Assembly (NCBI RefSeq): GCF_029087225.1
Contig: NZ_JARFJD010000005.1
Span: 114,226 to 178,225, forward strand
Direction of reading: 5' to 3'
Length of the DNA: 64,000 nucleotides
Origin: Limnobacter olei
Lineage (GTDB): Bacteria > Pseudomonadota > Gammaproteobacteria > Burkholderiales > Burkholderiaceae_B
Part shown: one piece after another, positions 45,532 to 55,804 of the stretch
Layout: the number at the start of each line of letters is the position of its first letter
Numbering within the stretch: the stretch's first letter is position 1
Notes under the pieces: generated by a model
Database searches by the model: none
What the model was told of the DNA's origin: nothing
The model's input: the letters and a program-made list of their open reading frames with translations, nothing else
Program-made: the position numbers and the translations under genes

Positions 45532-46293
45532 ATGTTCAAAGCCGTTATCCCGGCCCGCCATGCGTCTACTCGCCTGCCAGGCAAACCCCTGCTGGACATT
45601 GCGGGAAAGCCCATGGTTGTGCGAGTGGCCGAGCAGGCCTTGAAATCGGGTGCAGACGAAGTCTTGGTCGCCACCGATCACCCGGAAATTGAGTCGGTGT
45701 GTATAAACCATGGCTTGCAGGTTGTCATGACCCGTGGCGACTGGCCAACAGGCACCGACCGGATTGCGGAAGTGGCCCAACTCAAAGGCTGGGCCAACGA
45801 CACCGTGGTGGTGAATGTACAGGGCGATGAGCCCCTGATTGACCCAGCCTTGATTGACCTGGTGGCCAAAGCCTTGCTGGAAGATGCTCAAGACATTGCG
45901 ACCTGTGGGCATGCAATCGACAACTGGGAAGAGTTCAAAAACCCCAACGTGGTGAAAATCGCCATGCGTGAAGACGGCGAAGCACTTTACTTTTCCCGGG
46001 CCCCTATTCCTTATCCGCGGGATGCTTATGCGACTGAATCCTGGCCCCAAGGGGTGCCAGCGGGGCAACTGGGCATTCGGCACATTGGTTTGTATGCTTA
46101 CCGCGCCCGCTTTCTGAAGGTGTATCAAACACTGCCCCCAGCCAGAATCGAAGTGCTTGAATCACTTGAACAACTCAGGGCGCTGGCCAATGGCTTTCGC
46201 ATAAAAGTGTGTATGATTCAGGATGCCCCGCTTCCCGGGGTAGACACCGCGCAAGACCTGGAGAAAGTCAGGGCATTGTTCGGGTCTCGTTAA
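45532..46293 (+). CDS. kdsB: 3-deoxy-manno-octulosonate cytidylyltransferase
   Basis: Activates KDO to CMP-KDO for LPS core synthesis. 253 residues. VIPARHASTRLPGKPLLDI near residue 5 is the nucleotide-binding loop; VNVQGDEPLIDP near 99 and RHIGLYAYRARFL near 184 are further family blocks. It starts 6 bp after trm112 and is followed by a 173-bp gap with hairpins before adk. Confidence 0.96.
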   Translation: MFKAVIPARHASTRLPGKPLLDIAGKPMVVRVAEQALKSGADEVLVATDHPEIESVCINHGLQVVMTRGDWPTGTDRIAEVAQLKGWANDTVVVNVQGDEPLIDPALIDLVAKALLEDAQDIATCGHAIDNWEEFKNPNVVKIAMREDGEALYFSRAPIPYPRDAYATESWPQGVPAGQLGIRHIGLYAYRARFLKVYQTLPPARIEVLESLEQLRALANGFRIKVCMIQDAPLPGVDTAQDLEKVRALFGSR

Positions 46294-46314
46294 GGCTGAA
46301 CGACCATGAAAAAA

Positions 46315-47120
<806 letters not shown>

Positions 47121-47144
47121 TACTGAAATTAAAAGTAATCCGGC

Positions 47145-47168
47145 TGCAGCACCTGCGAAGGTGCTGCA
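47145..47168. terminator. hairpin between the convergent adk and murJ genes
   Basis: TGCAGCACCT (47145-47154) and AGGTGCTGCA (47159-47168) form a perfect 10-bp stem over a GCGA tetraloop of the GNRA type. On the minus strand it is followed within about 10 bases by ATTACTTTTAATTT, so it may stop murJ; there is no T-run for adk. Confidence 0.5.
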
Positions 47169-47189
47169 CCGCCTACACCACACACCCAC

Positions 47190-48749
47190 TCAAACAACAG
47201 GTTTGCGAATCAAGCGTTTCGGGTTTAGACCCAAGGCGGCCAATACCGCAAAATAAAGCACGCCACACACCCCAATTACCCCGAGTACAGCGGCCACACG
47301 CACCAGTGGCGTAGAAGCCATGCCTAGCCAGTCAAACTGCTGGTTCATGAGCCACAAGGCAAAGCCCATGGCCATTGCAGCTACCGACACTTTGATCAAA
47401 TAAAGCCCCCAACCGCTTGAAGGCGTGTACAGACCACGCCTGCGAAGCCCCCAATACAACACTGAGGCATTGAGAACAGCACCAACACTGATGCTCAATG
47501 GCAACCCTGCATGGCCCAGCCATGGTACGGTGATCAAATTCATCACTTGGGTGGCCAACACCACCACAATCCCTATCTTCACGGGCGTCCGGATGTCTTG
47601 TTTGGCATAAAAGCCAGGGGCCAGAATTTTGACCAAGACCAAGCCAGCCAAACCCAAGCTGTAAGCAACCACGGCTTGACTGGTCATGGCCACGTCGTTG
47701 GCATCAAAGCGTCCGTAGTGAAACAGCAGAGCCACCAAGGCATCCGAAAACAAGCCCATGCCCACAGCGGCCGGCAAAACAAGCACCACCGTCAAGCGCA
47801 AACCCCAATCCATCAAGCGTGAATATTCCTCGTGGCTTCGTGTTGCGGCGGCAGAAAGGGATGGCAGCAATACAGTGCCTAAAGCGACACCCAAGAGGGC
47901 GGTGGGAAATTCCATCAAGCGATCGCCATAAGAAATCCAAGAGACACTGCCCTGCTCAAGATGCGATGCAATGTTGGTATTGATGATCAGACTGATCTGC
48001 GCCACCGACACAGCCAACGTGGCTGGCACCATATTCTTCAGAACCCGACGAACACGCTCATCGCCCCAAGCTGCCTTAATGTCCCCAAGACCTGCAAAAG
48101 GATTGATCAGACAATCTGTGCGCGCCAGCCCATACCAAAGCACCGCCACCTGCAAAACACCTCCAACCATCACGGCAATTGCAAACGCTTTCACCGCTTG
48201 GTCAAAGTAAGGTGCAAGCAGCAAAGCGCCAGCAATAAAACTGATGTTCAACAGCACCGGCGCAAAGGCCGGCAATGCGAATGAGCGAAAAGTGTTCAGC
48301 AAGCCAGAGGCCAGTGCAACCATGGAGATCAGGAGAATGTATGGAAACATCCACTGCGTGAGCAACACTGTCAGCTCAAACTGCTCACTACCCCGATCAA
48401 GCCCACTGGCCATACCCATGACCACCCAACTGCCACCCAATACACCAGCCACAACAATCAGCAACAAAACGATGAACAAGAGAGAACTGACGCGCCGGGC
48501 CAGGTCAACCGCTGCTGATTTTCCTTGTGTGGCGTTGGTCTGGGACAAAATGGGAATAAAGGCCTGCGAAAAGGCACCTTCAGCAAATAATCTGCGCAAA
48601 AGATTGGGAATTCGAAAAGCGATAAAGAATGCGTCGGATTCAGCACCCGCCCCCAACAGGCGCGCGGTGATTGTCTCTCGGATCAGGCCAGTGATCCGGG
48701 AGAGCATGGTCATGGCGCTCACCGCTGCGGCCGATTTCAATAAATTCAT
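47190..48749 (-). CDS. murJ: lipid II flippase MurJ
   Basis: Translocates lipid II across the inner membrane for peptidoglycan synthesis. 519 residues with about 14 hydrophobic spans. The N terminus [39 protein letters not shown] near residue 48 and [20 protein letters not shown] near 264 are diagnostic. It is divergent from rpsT by 77 bp, a standard pairing in proteobacteria. Confidence 0.95.
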   Translation of the reverse strand: MNLLKSAAAVSAMTMLSRITGLIRETITARLLGAGAESDAFFIAFRIPNLLRRLFAEGAFSQAFIPILSQTNATQGKSAAVDLARRVSSLLFIVLLLIVVAGVLGGSWVVMGMASGLDRGSEQFELTVLLTQWMFPYILLISMVALASGLLNTFRSFALPAFAPVLLNISFIAGALLLAPYFDQAVKAFAIAVMVGGVLQVAVLWYGLARTDCLINPFAGLGDIKAAWGDERVRRVLKNMVPATLAVSVAQISLIINTNIASHLEQGSVSWISYGDRLMEFPTALLGVALGTVLLPSLSAAATRSHEEYSRLMDWGLRLTVVLVLPAAVGMGLFSDALVALLFHYGRFDANDVAMTSQAVVAYSLGLAGLVLVKILAPGFYAKQDIRTPVKIGIVVVLATQVMNLITVPWLGHAGLPLSISVGAVLNASVLYWGLRRRGLYTPSSGWGLYLIKVSVAAMAMGFALWLMNQQFDWLGMASTPLVRVAAVLGVIGVCGVLYFAVLAALGLNPKRLIRKPVV

Positions 48750-48756
48750 ATAGTGA

Positions 48757-48785
48757 TTGTGAAAGGGCTAGTATTTTGTTAAAAT
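48757..48785 (+). promoter_or_regulatory. sigma-70 promoter of rpsT
   Basis: -35 TTGTGA (48757-48762), 17-bp spacer, -10 TAAAAT (48780-48785), 42 bp before the rpsT ATG. Confidence 0.6.
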
Positions 48786-48826
48786 TGCGGGTTTTCGAAT
48801 TCTACACCCCTTGGAGCCTCAGCAAT

Positions 48827-49093
48827 ATGGCCAACTCAGCACAGGCGCGCAAGCGCGCAAAACAAGCCGCCAAAGCAAATGCGCACAATTCAGCCATTCG
48901 CTCAGCGATGAGAACCGCAGTTAAAAAAGTACGCGCTGCTGTTGAAGCAGGCGACAAAGCCGCCGCTCAGGCAGTTTATCGCGAAACAACAAGCATTCTG
49001 GATCGCGTTGCAGACAAAGACCTGATCCACAAAAACAAAGCCTCACGCAACAAGTCACGCTTGTCAGCACTTGTGAAAGGCATGGCCGCCTAA
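48827..49093 (+). CDS. rpsT: 30S ribosomal protein S20
   Basis: 88 residues, [20 protein letters not shown] at the start and [12 protein letters not shown] at the end. The ATG at 48827 is the family start; upstream in-frame codons are leader. It is followed by a strong terminator at 49135. Confidence 0.97.
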   Translation: MANSAQARKRAKQAAKANAHNSAIRSAMRTAVKKVRAAVEAGDKAAAQAVYRETTSILDRVADKDLIHKNKASRNKSRLSALVKGMAA

Positions 49094-49134
49094 TAGGTCT
49101 TAAGAGGCCTTAAGGTTTTAATTTGCTCCACATA

Positions 49135-49164
49135 AAAAAGCCCCTTGATTGAAAGGGGCTTTTT
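49135..49164 (+). terminator. rho-independent terminator of rpsT
   Basis: AAAAAGCCCCTT (49135-49146) pairs with AAGGGGCTTTTT (49153-49164), a 12-bp stem with a T-run. Confidence 0.85.
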
Positions 49165-49216
49165 GTGTTGCCTGACCACTGTTAACAAACAGCTCGGAAA
49201 TACTACGCAGGAAACC

Positions 49217-49543
49217 TTACTGCTCTGGATCGGGTAACAAACAGGCATCCAACACTTGCAAGTCGTTGTCACGCGCAAAGTTCAATACAAAAGTCATGGC
49301 CATGGGCTCAATGTCGCGCAAGCGCTCATCGATCACGACGCACTTTACATTGTTCATCAAGATTGGCTTGGCGTAGGGACTGTAAGCCAGGTGTTGCTGG
49401 CTTTGCTGGCGACCCGGCGGGCGGTAGCAGGACAGCACGCCACACAGGCGCTCGGCCCAATCTGATGGACGAAAAGGTTTTCCCGTGGACGTTAGCCCGA
49501 GAATAAACAGTTCCTTGGGCTTGACCTTGGGTGGTTCAGCCAT
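49217..49543 (-). CDS. DUF3579 domain-containing protein
   Basis: 108 residues, a small cytoplasmic protein restricted largely to betaproteobacteria. ELFILGLTSTGKPFRPSDWA near 11 and YSPYAKPILMNNVKCVVID near 53 are the family core. AGGAG precedes the ATG. Function unknown. Its own position beside rpsT/murJ is typical in Burkholderiales. Confidence 0.85.
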   Translation of the reverse strand: MAEPPKVKPKELFILGLTSTGKPFRPSDWAERLCGVLSCYRPPGRQQSQQHLAYSPYAKPILMNNVKCVVIDERLRDIEPMAMTFVLNFARDNDLQVLDACLLPDPEQ

Positions 49544-49647
49544 AACCGAATAGCTCCTGAGGTGTGGGTTCGCACCCCGACATGTAATTTTGATATGTAT
49601 TGTCGGGGTTGATTCTTACAATGTGCTGAAGAACCTGCGAGTGCTGC

Positions 49648-50478
49648 TTACGCTCGATCGATGCGTGCGTAAGCTGAGTGGTTATGAATGGACTCGAAGT
49701 TCTCGGCTTCGACGGTGTACTGGCCCACCTGCTTGAACTTGTTCATGGCAATGGCCACATCACGCACCAGGTCTTCCACAAACTTCGGGTTGTCGTAGGC
49801 ACGTTCCGTCACGTACTTTTCGTCGGGACGCTTGAGCAAACCATACAACTCGCAGGAGGCCTGCTGTTCAATCGCTGAAATAAACTGGGCGATGTCCACG
49901 TCTTCTTTCAACTGCACACGCGCAGTGACATGCGAACGCTGGTTGTGCGCACCATACTCAGAAATTTTCTTGGAACAAGGGCACAAGCTGGTAACGGGCA
50001 CAACAACTGTCAGGTAAATGTCTTGTCCTGCCTCAGTGGCGGAGCCTTCCAGTGTCAACTGGTAATCCATCAAACTGGACACACCACTGATTGGCGCAAC
50101 CTTGGATAGGAAATAAGGCAGTTCCATCTTGATGCGACCGGAAGGTGCGTCCAGGCGCTGCAACATTTCCACCAGCATCGCGCGGAAACCACTAACCGTC
50201 AGCACATTACCTTGCGCTTCTTCGAGCAGGGCAATGAAACGAGACATGTGTGTGCCTTTTTGATCGGCAGGCAGAAACACGGTCATTTCGAACTCGGCCA
50301 CGGAGGGCATCGGCTTTTGGCCTTGAAGCTCAATCAGAACTGGATATTTGACAGAACGAATACCCACCGATTGGATTGCAATGTGGCGGGTGTCGATGGT
50401 GCTTTGGACATCGGGAATGGCCTGGTCAATTGGGTTGGTGGCCACGGCATTCTCCAAGCCTTTGTCACGTGTATTCAT
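49648..50478 (-). CDS. folE2: GTP cyclohydrolase FolE2 (type IB)
   Basis: Converts GTP to dihydroneopterin triphosphate, first step to folate and queuosine. 276 residues from ATG 50478; an in-frame start at 50502 is inside the dxs 3' end and less likely. SLCPCSKKISEYGAHNQRS near residue 150 holds the catalytic Cys and the substrate-binding His region, and HNHSAYARID ends the fold. It is the Zn-independent class. Last gene of xseB-ispA-dxs-folE2. Confidence 0.95.
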   Translation of the reverse strand: MNTRDKGLENAVATNPIDQAIPDVQSTIDTRHIAIQSVGIRSVKYPVLIELQGQKPMPSVAEFEMTVFLPADQKGTHMSRFIALLEEAQGNVLTVSGFRAMLVEMLQRLDAPSGRIKMELPYFLSKVAPISGVSSLMDYQLTLEGSATEAGQDIYLTVVVPVTSLCPCSKKISEYGAHNQRSHVTARVQLKEDVDIAQFISAIEQQASCELYGLLKRPDEKYVTERAYDNPKFVEDLVRDVAIAMNKFKQVGQYTVEAENFESIHNHSAYARIDRA

Positions 50479-50485
50479 AACTTCC

Positions 50486-52405
50486 TCATGTGTTCGCGGC
50501 ACGCCCTGCTACATGGCGTACCACATTGGTGTGGCGATCGAAGAGCTCGCCATAGTGCTGCTTGATGGACGTTTCTATGCCTTGGGCGTCCAATCCAAGA
50601 TTCTTGAGCAGGAGAACAGGGTCTCCATGGTCGATGAATTCATCGGGCAAGCCGAGTTGCAAAACTGCATTGTTAAAGCCTTGGGCATGCAAGTGTTCGG
50701 TCACGGCTGAACCTGCGCCACCCATGATACAGCCCTCTTCCACGGTCACAAAGCTGTAGCGCTGCTCGGCAAACCTTTGTAGCAATTCGGCATCAATGGG
50801 CTTGACCCAGCGCATGTCCACCACAGTGGCACCCAGCGCGCGGCCAGCCTCAAGGCTTGATTCACACATGGAGCCAAATGCCAAAATTACAAGTTTGTGC
50901 TCCGATTCATCGGGCGAATAACGCACAATTGCCTTGCCAATTTCAAGGGAATCGAGCGATTCGTCAGCGACCACACCGGGGCCCATGCCGCGCGGGTAGC
51001 GAACCGAGGCGCAGCCGGGATAGTGATAAGCGGTTGTGAGTAATTTGCGACACTCATCCTCGTTGGAGGGAGCGGCGATCACCATGTTGGGAATGCAACG
51101 CAGGTAAGCAATGTCGTAGTTGCCCGCATGGGTCGCTCCGTCAGCACCCACCAAACCGGCGCGGTCCAGCGCAAAGGTTACATCCAGATTCTGCAAGGCC
51201 ACATCGTGAATCAGCTGATCGTAAGCGCGTTGCAAAAATGTGGAATAAATAGCCACGACGGGTTTCATGCCCTCGCACGCCAGGCCGGCTGCAAATGTGA
51301 CTGCATGTTGTTCTGCAATTCCAACATCAAAGTAGCGCGAGGGGAAGCGACGCTCGAATTCAACCATACCGGAACCCTCGCGCATGGCAGGGGTAATGCC
51401 CACCAGTTTGCGATCGGATTGCGCCATGTCGCACAGCCACTTGCCAAAAATTTGGGTGTAGGTGGGGGGCTTGGGTGTACTTGATTTTTGAATACCGATG
51501 CTGGGATCGAACTTGCCCGGGCCATGGTAAAGCACAGGGTCTTGCTCAGCCAGCTTGTAGCCTGCCCCTTTCTTGGTGATGACATGCAGGAAGATCGGGC
51601 CTTTCATTGCACGCAGGTTTTGCAGGGTGGGCACCAAGGCATCCAGATCGTGACCATCAATGGGGCCGTAGTAATTGAATCCAAATTCCTCGAACAGTGT
51701 GGCTGGGCTCATCATGCCTTTGACATGCTCTTCAAGCCGGTGCGCCAGTTCGTACAAGGGCGGAGCCACGCCCAAAATACCCTTGCCCACTTCCTTCACA
51801 TTGTTCAACATGCGGCCGGACAAAAGCTTGGCTAAGTACTTGTTCAGCGCACCCACGGGTGGCGAGATGGACATGTCGTTGTCATTCAGAATAACCAGCA
51901 AATCAATGTCGGGCGTCACACCCGCGTTATTCAAGGCTTCAAAGGCCATGCCAGCGGTCATGGAGCCGTCGCCAATTACGGCAATGTGTTTGCGGTTCAC
52001 GCCCAGGTTGCGCGAGGCAACCGCCATGCCAAGAGCAGCCGAAATCGAGGTACTGGAATGTGCAGTACCAAAGGCATCGTACTCAGACTCCGAACGCTTC
52101 GGAAAACCGGAGATGCCGCCGTATTGGCGCAAACCTGGCATGGCGTCGCGCCGGCCAGTCAAAATTTTGTGGGGGTAGGTTTGGTGGCCCACGTCCCACA
52201 CCACGCGATCATTCGGGGTGTTGAACACATAGTGCAAAGCCACAGTCAATTCAACCGTGCCCAGGTTGGACGACAAATGCCCACCTGTTTTTGCGACTTG
52301 CTCCACGATGTAATTGCGCAACTCGTCGGCCAGCTTGGGCAGCTGGTTTTCAGACAGTCGCCGCAGGTCTGCGGGGCAATCAATTTTTTTCAGCAGATCG
52401 GTCAT
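50486..52405 (-). CDS. dxs: 1-deoxy-D-xylulose-5-phosphate synthase
   Basis: First step of the MEP isoprenoid pathway, TPP-dependent condensation of pyruvate and glyceraldehyde 3-phosphate. 639 residues. [20 protein letters not shown] near residue 150 is the TPP/Mg motif, and [15 protein letters not shown] near 435 is the transketolase-type C-terminal block. GQPLPDEF-like [10 protein letters not shown] ends it. Overlaps ispA by 4 bp. Confidence 0.97.
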   Translation of the reverse strand: MTDLLKKIDCPADLRRLSENQLPKLADELRNYIVEQVAKTGGHLSSNLGTVELTVALHYVFNTPNDRVVWDVGHQTYPHKILTGRRDAMPGLRQYGGISGFPKRSESEYDAFGTAHSSTSISAALGMAVASRNLGVNRKHIAVIGDGSMTAGMAFEALNNAGVTPDIDLLVILNDNDMSISPPVGALNKYLAKLLSGRMLNNVKEVGKGILGVAPPLYELAHRLEEHVKGMMSPATLFEEFGFNYYGPIDGHDLDALVPTLQNLRAMKGPIFLHVITKKGAGYKLAEQDPVLYHGPGKFDPSIGIQKSSTPKPPTYTQIFGKWLCDMAQSDRKLVGITPAMREGSGMVEFERRFPSRYFDVGIAEQHAVTFAAGLACEGMKPVVAIYSTFLQRAYDQLIHDVALQNLDVTFALDRAGLVGADGATHAGNYDIAYLRCIPNMVIAAPSNEDECRKLLTTAYHYPGCASVRYPRGMGPGVVADESLDSLEIGKAIVRYSPDESEHKLVILAFGSMCESSLEAGRALGATVVDMRWVKPIDAELLQRFAEQRYSFVTVEEGCIMGGAGSAVTEHLHAQGFNNAVLQLGLPDEFIDHGDPVLLLKNLGLDAQGIETSIKQHYGELFDRHTNVVRHVAGRAANT

Positions 52406-53304
52406 GATTTCCGGTTTGTAATCAGTTCTACAAGGGTTTCCAGCGGCGCGCGGCGCGGGGCAGCAATAACCTCGCAGGCTGTGAAAGCCTGTTCTCGCAG
52501 CCGGGCCAAAAGTGCTTTGGCTTCGCCCAGGCCCATTAAACTCACCATGGTGGGTTTGTTGTTCAGTGCGTCTTTGCCCGATGTTTTACCGAGCACCTCA
52601 CTGGTGGACTCCACATCTAATATGTCGTCAATTACCTGATATGCCAAGCCCAAACAATGGGCATAGGCCTCTAATCCATTCCTCTCAACGGCCGAAAGCG
52701 CTGTATTGCTTACATATCCCATGCGCACTGACGCCGAGATCAAGTCACCCGTTTTGCGCGCGTGCATATTGGCAAGCGACTGCAAGTCCATGGGCTTGCC
52801 CACATGCGCAAGGTCAATTGCCTGCCCGGCAGCCATGCCTTGCAAACCAGAGGCGCCAGCCAAGGCTGCAATTTGCTGCATGCGAACCTGAACATTGCCT
52901 TGGTCCGATTCAGCCAGCCATTGAAAAGCAATTGTTTGTAGTGCATCACCTGCCAACAGGGCAAAAGCCTCACCAAATTTCACATGACAGGTTGGTTTGC
53001 CACGGCGAAGTACATCATTGTCCATGCTGGGTAAATCGTCGTGCACCAAAGAATAGGCATGCATGGCTTCGATGGCGCAGGCTGCATCGCTTAACTCACT
53101 GGCTGGTGTCTCTACTGCATGGCCCGCTGCGAATACCAACATAGCGCGCAGGCGCTTGCCGCCATCCAACAAAGCATATTCAATTGCGGCATTCAGCTCA
53201 CTGGAAGGACCTTTGGACTGGTTTAACTTTTCTGCCAATGCTGTTTCAAAACCCGCGCGAGTTTCGTCAAACCAGTTCAACTGAATAGACTGGGCGAAGC
53301 TCAC
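52402..53304 (-). CDS. ispA: (2E,6E)-farnesyl diphosphate synthase
   Basis: Chain elongation of DMAPP with IPP to FPP. 300 residues. First Asp-rich motif [14 protein letters not shown] near residue 93, second DDILDVES near 236. [20 protein letters not shown] near 47 holds the conserved Lys/Arg. It overlaps xseB by 4 bp upstream and dxs by 4 bp downstream, so the operon is translationally coupled. Confidence 0.95.
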   Translation of the reverse strand: MSFAQSIQLNWFDETRAGFETALAEKLNQSKGPSSELNAAIEYALLDGGKRLRAMLVFAAGHAVETPASELSDAACAIEAMHAYSLVHDDLPSMDNDVLRRGKPTCHVKFGEAFALLAGDALQTIAFQWLAESDQGNVQVRMQQIAALAGASGLQGMAAGQAIDLAHVGKPMDLQSLANMHARKTGDLISASVRMGYVSNTALSAVERNGLEAYAHCLGLAYQVIDDILDVESTSEVLGKTSGKDALNNKPTMVSLMGLGEAKALLARLREQAFTACEVIAAPRRAPLETLVELITNRKS

Positions 53305-53576
53305 TGCGCACCTTCATCAGCGGGTTTGTTCAATGCTTGTTCAATCTCGGTGACCTCTTTGCGAACCTGGCTTAACCGGTCCCTGCAATACTTCACGAGA
53401 TAGGCCCCACGTTTGTAATCGGTCAGCAATTGATCCAGGCCAAGATTCTGGGAATCCATGGTATTCACCAAAGCCTCAAGCTCGGCCACTGCCTCTTCAA
53501 AAGAGGCTGGCACCGCTTGGGCATTGTCAACTGGCGCTATTTTCGATTTGCTCGGGCTCATTGTGCTGCGGCGCAT
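53301..53576 (-). CDS. xseB: exodeoxyribonuclease VII small subunit
   Basis: 91 residues, the helical small subunit that partners XseA. FEEAVAELEALVNTMDSQNL near 26 and LTDYKRGAYLVKYCRDRL near 50 are the family helices. GGAGG precedes the start at 53576 (MRRST). First gene of the xseB-ispA-dxs-folE2 operon. Confidence 0.93.
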   Translation of the reverse strand: MRRSTMSPSKSKIAPVDNAQAVPASFEEAVAELEALVNTMDSQNLGLDQLLTDYKRGAYLVKYCRDRLSQVRKEVTEIEQALNKPADEGAQ

Positions 53577-53735
53577 GATACAAAGTCCTCCATTTTACTG
53601 CGACTTTGTCCAAAGGCGAAAAGTCTTTGGCCGGAATGCAGACTAAAGGGTACAATCCCACTTTCTCTTTTTGTTCAACAGGTTAATTTGCATCAGTGTC
53701 GATCAGGGACACTGTTGGAGGAGGTCCCCGGGATC

Positions 53736-54881
53736 ATGTCCGATTTGAGTGATTTGTCCAATGTGTCACATGCCGTGACGCAATCAAGTTTACAGCCTCA
53801 TGTTTCAACGTATTTCGATGAACATGTTTTGAAGGATGAAATCCAACTACTCTATCGAGACGGACCGGGTTACGTCGGTCACACCCATTGGGTGCCCGAG
53901 TGCGGCGACTGGAGGTCACTTCCGTGGGAGGGCGACGGCCGCATTCTAGTCAACAACGGCTCTGAAATCGAGCTTTTGTCCAATGTGTGTCGCCACCGCC
54001 AGGCAATTATGTTGAAAGGCCATGGCAATTCCAGCCATATCGTTTGCCCGCTTCACCGCTGGACCTACGATTTGAAAGGTGAATTGCTGGGTGCGCCGCA
54101 TTTTGCGCAGCAACCTTGCACCAAACTTCAGTCGTATCCATTGCAGAACTGGCGCGGTCTGCTATTCAATTCCGGGCGTAACGTGCTTGAGGATCTGAAG
54201 AATGTTCCGTTTCTCGCAGAAATCGATTTCTCGGAATTTCAACTGGATTCCGTAAAAACCAATGTGCTGCCCTACAACTGGAAGACCTTCATTGAGGTTT
54301 ATCTGGAGGATTACCACGTTGAGCCCTTCCACCCAGGCCTTGGCCAGTTTGTAAGTTGCTCGGATTTGCAGTGGTACTACGGCGAGAACTGGAGCGTGCA
54401 ATCGGTGGGTGTGAAAGCAGGCCTACGTCGCCCGGGCACGCCGGTGTACAGGCAATGGCACGAAGCCGTGAAAAAGTTTAGCAACGGTGTAGAGCCCAAG
54501 TACGGCGCAATCTGGTTTTGTATGTATCCCAACATCATGGTGGAGTGGTACCCGCACGTGCTCGTGGTGTCTACCCTGCACCCGAAGGGTCCACAAGAAA
54601 CCCTAAATGTTGTGGAGTTTTATTACCCGGAAGAAATTCGCCTGTTTGAACGTGAATTTGTCGAGGCTGAACAAGCAGCCTACATGGAAACTGCTGTCGA
54701 AGACGATGAAATTGCCGAGAGAATGGACGAAGGCCGCCGGGTGCTGATGGATCGAGGGGAACACGACGCAGGCCCCTATCAAAGCCCGATGGAAGATGGC
54801 ATGGCGCACTTTCACTCCTGGTATGGGGCTCAAATGAACCCCACTCACCACCAGTCCGGGAAACTGAAAAAAACCTTCTGA
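53736..54881 (+). CDS. Rieske non-heme iron oxygenase, alpha-subunit type
   Basis: A 381-residue oxygenase component. The Rieske [2Fe-2S] centre is CRHRQAIM near residue 84 and CPLHRWTYD near 104 (CxH...CxxH). The mononuclear iron site is EDYHVEPFHPG near residue 192 (Asp/His/His). GGAGGAGG lies before the ATG at 53736; the longer in-frame reading from 53430 overlaps xseB on the opposite strand and is rejected. Substrate unknown. No ferredoxin or reductase gene is next to it. Location opposite xseB is seen in other Burkholderiales, which suggests a chromosomal core role rather than recent transfer. Confidence 0.9.
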   Translation: MSDLSDLSNVSHAVTQSSLQPHVSTYFDEHVLKDEIQLLYRDGPGYVGHTHWVPECGDWRSLPWEGDGRILVNNGSEIELLSNVCRHRQAIMLKGHGNSSHIVCPLHRWTYDLKGELLGAPHFAQQPCTKLQSYPLQNWRGLLFNSGRNVLEDLKNVPFLAEIDFSEFQLDSVKTNVLPYNWKTFIEVYLEDYHVEPFHPGLGQFVSCSDLQWYYGENWSVQSVGVKAGLRRPGTPVYRQWHEAVKKFSNGVEPKYGAIWFCMYPNIMVEWYPHVLVVSTLHPKGPQETLNVVEFYYPEEIRLFEREFVEAEQAAYMETAVEDDEIAERMDEGRRVLMDRGEHDAGPYQSPMEDGMAHFHSWYGAQMNPTHHQSGKLKKTF

Positions 54882-54922
54882 CCCGTAAAACCACGCGTCG
54901 TCAAAATCAATATCGCGATTTG

Positions 54923-54967
54923 TATTTTTGTTCAATCTTTTTCTGGTACATTGATTAGACAAAAATA
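54923..54967. promoter_or_regulatory. inverted repeat upstream of the gntR gene
   Basis: TATTTTTGTTCAATC (54923-54937) and GATTAGACAAAAATA (54953-54967) are inverted, 13 of 15 positions matching, with a 15-bp spacer. The right arm overlaps a -35-like TAGACA (54956-54961). It could be an operator for the GntR protein encoded next to it. Confidence 0.4.
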
Positions 54968-54983
54968 AAACTCTGGATATATT
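54956..54983 (+). promoter_or_regulatory. candidate gntR promoter, possibly for a leaderless mRNA
   Basis: -35 TAGACA (54956-54961), 16-bp spacer and -10 TATATT (54978-54983). The expected transcript start, about 54989-54991, falls on the start codons at 54987/54990. No Shine-Dalgarno is visible. Confidence 0.45.
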
Positions 54984-54986
54984 TAG

Positions 54987-55763
54987 ATGATGCGTGGCTC
55001 CAATTCCTTGGACGGGCCCGTTGTACGTAGTGGCGGCCCCGCCTACCAGCAAATCAGTGAAGTTCTGACCGATGAAATTTTCAGGCAAACCTGGAAAGTC
55101 GGTGAACCACTGCCCAATGAAAAAAAACTGTCGGACCGTTTTCAGGTGTCAATCGGCACTATTCGCCGCGCAATCGAATCGCTGGAAAAATCTGGACTGG
55201 TGACAAAAATGCAGGGGCTCGGGACATTTGTGACCGACAAAGCCTTACCTTCGCCGGTATACGATCGGGCAGATCCCTTCAAACTCAATGACCATTGGGC
55301 AACCGAGTATGCGGGTACCGAAGTAAAAACCGAGTTGATCAGCCTGGAGAGTATTCATGCTGACACCGAAGAATCTCGAGCCCTAGGTATCGCCTTGGGC
55401 GATCCAATCTGGTTGATTGAAGTTCGGCACATGCTGCACACCCAACTGATTGCTTATGAACAGCTGTGCCTCTCCAAAAAGGTTTTTCCGAAATTGAGCA
55501 TTGAAATGCTGCAGAAATCGGCCGGCAACCTGTACCGTTTGGCCTCCGAGGTGTTTCAAATGCGGATTGGCCAGATGACCGATGAGGTGTCGGTGAAGTC
55601 AATGGAACCGCGTATTGCGAGCCTGTTCAATAAAATTCCGGATGCGCCCAGTCTGCGTGTATTTCGCATTACCCATTCGATGGACAATACGCCACTGGAG
55701 AAACGGGAGGTGTGGCTTGATCCGAGCTTTGCACATTACAAAGCCACGCCCGAATTGTCCTGA
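54987..55763 (+). CDS. GntR-family transcriptional regulator, HutC/UTRA type
   Basis: 258 residues. An N-terminal winged HTH covers about residues 18-85 (PAYQQISEVLTDEI, NEKKLSDRFQVSIGTIRRAI, GTFVTDK), and a C-terminal UTRA-like effector domain occupies about 105-250. It starts MMRGSN with two adjacent ATG codons. It follows a Rieske oxygenase gene and precedes a DMT exporter, so it may control one of them, but no link is proven. Effector unknown. Confidence 0.88.
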   Translation: MMRGSNSLDGPVVRSGGPAYQQISEVLTDEIFRQTWKVGEPLPNEKKLSDRFQVSIGTIRRAIESLEKSGLVTKMQGLGTFVTDKALPSPVYDRADPFKLNDHWATEYAGTEVKTELISLESIHADTEESRALGIALGDPIWLIEVRHMLHTQLIAYEQLCLSKKVFPKLSIEMLQKSAGNLYRLASEVFQMRIGQMTDEVSVKSMEPRIASLFNKIPDAPSLRVFRITHSMDNTPLEKREVWLDPSFAHYKATPELS

Positions 55764-55804
55764 GCATCGCCCCGGGACATGAAGCCGGGCTACAATCTGC
55801 CCCC

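Noticed and set aside
53430-53735. Upstream extension of the Rieske oxygenase frame by about 100 codons
   Set aside because: It overlaps xseB on the other strand, lacks homology, and a GGAGGAGG site marks the start at 53736.
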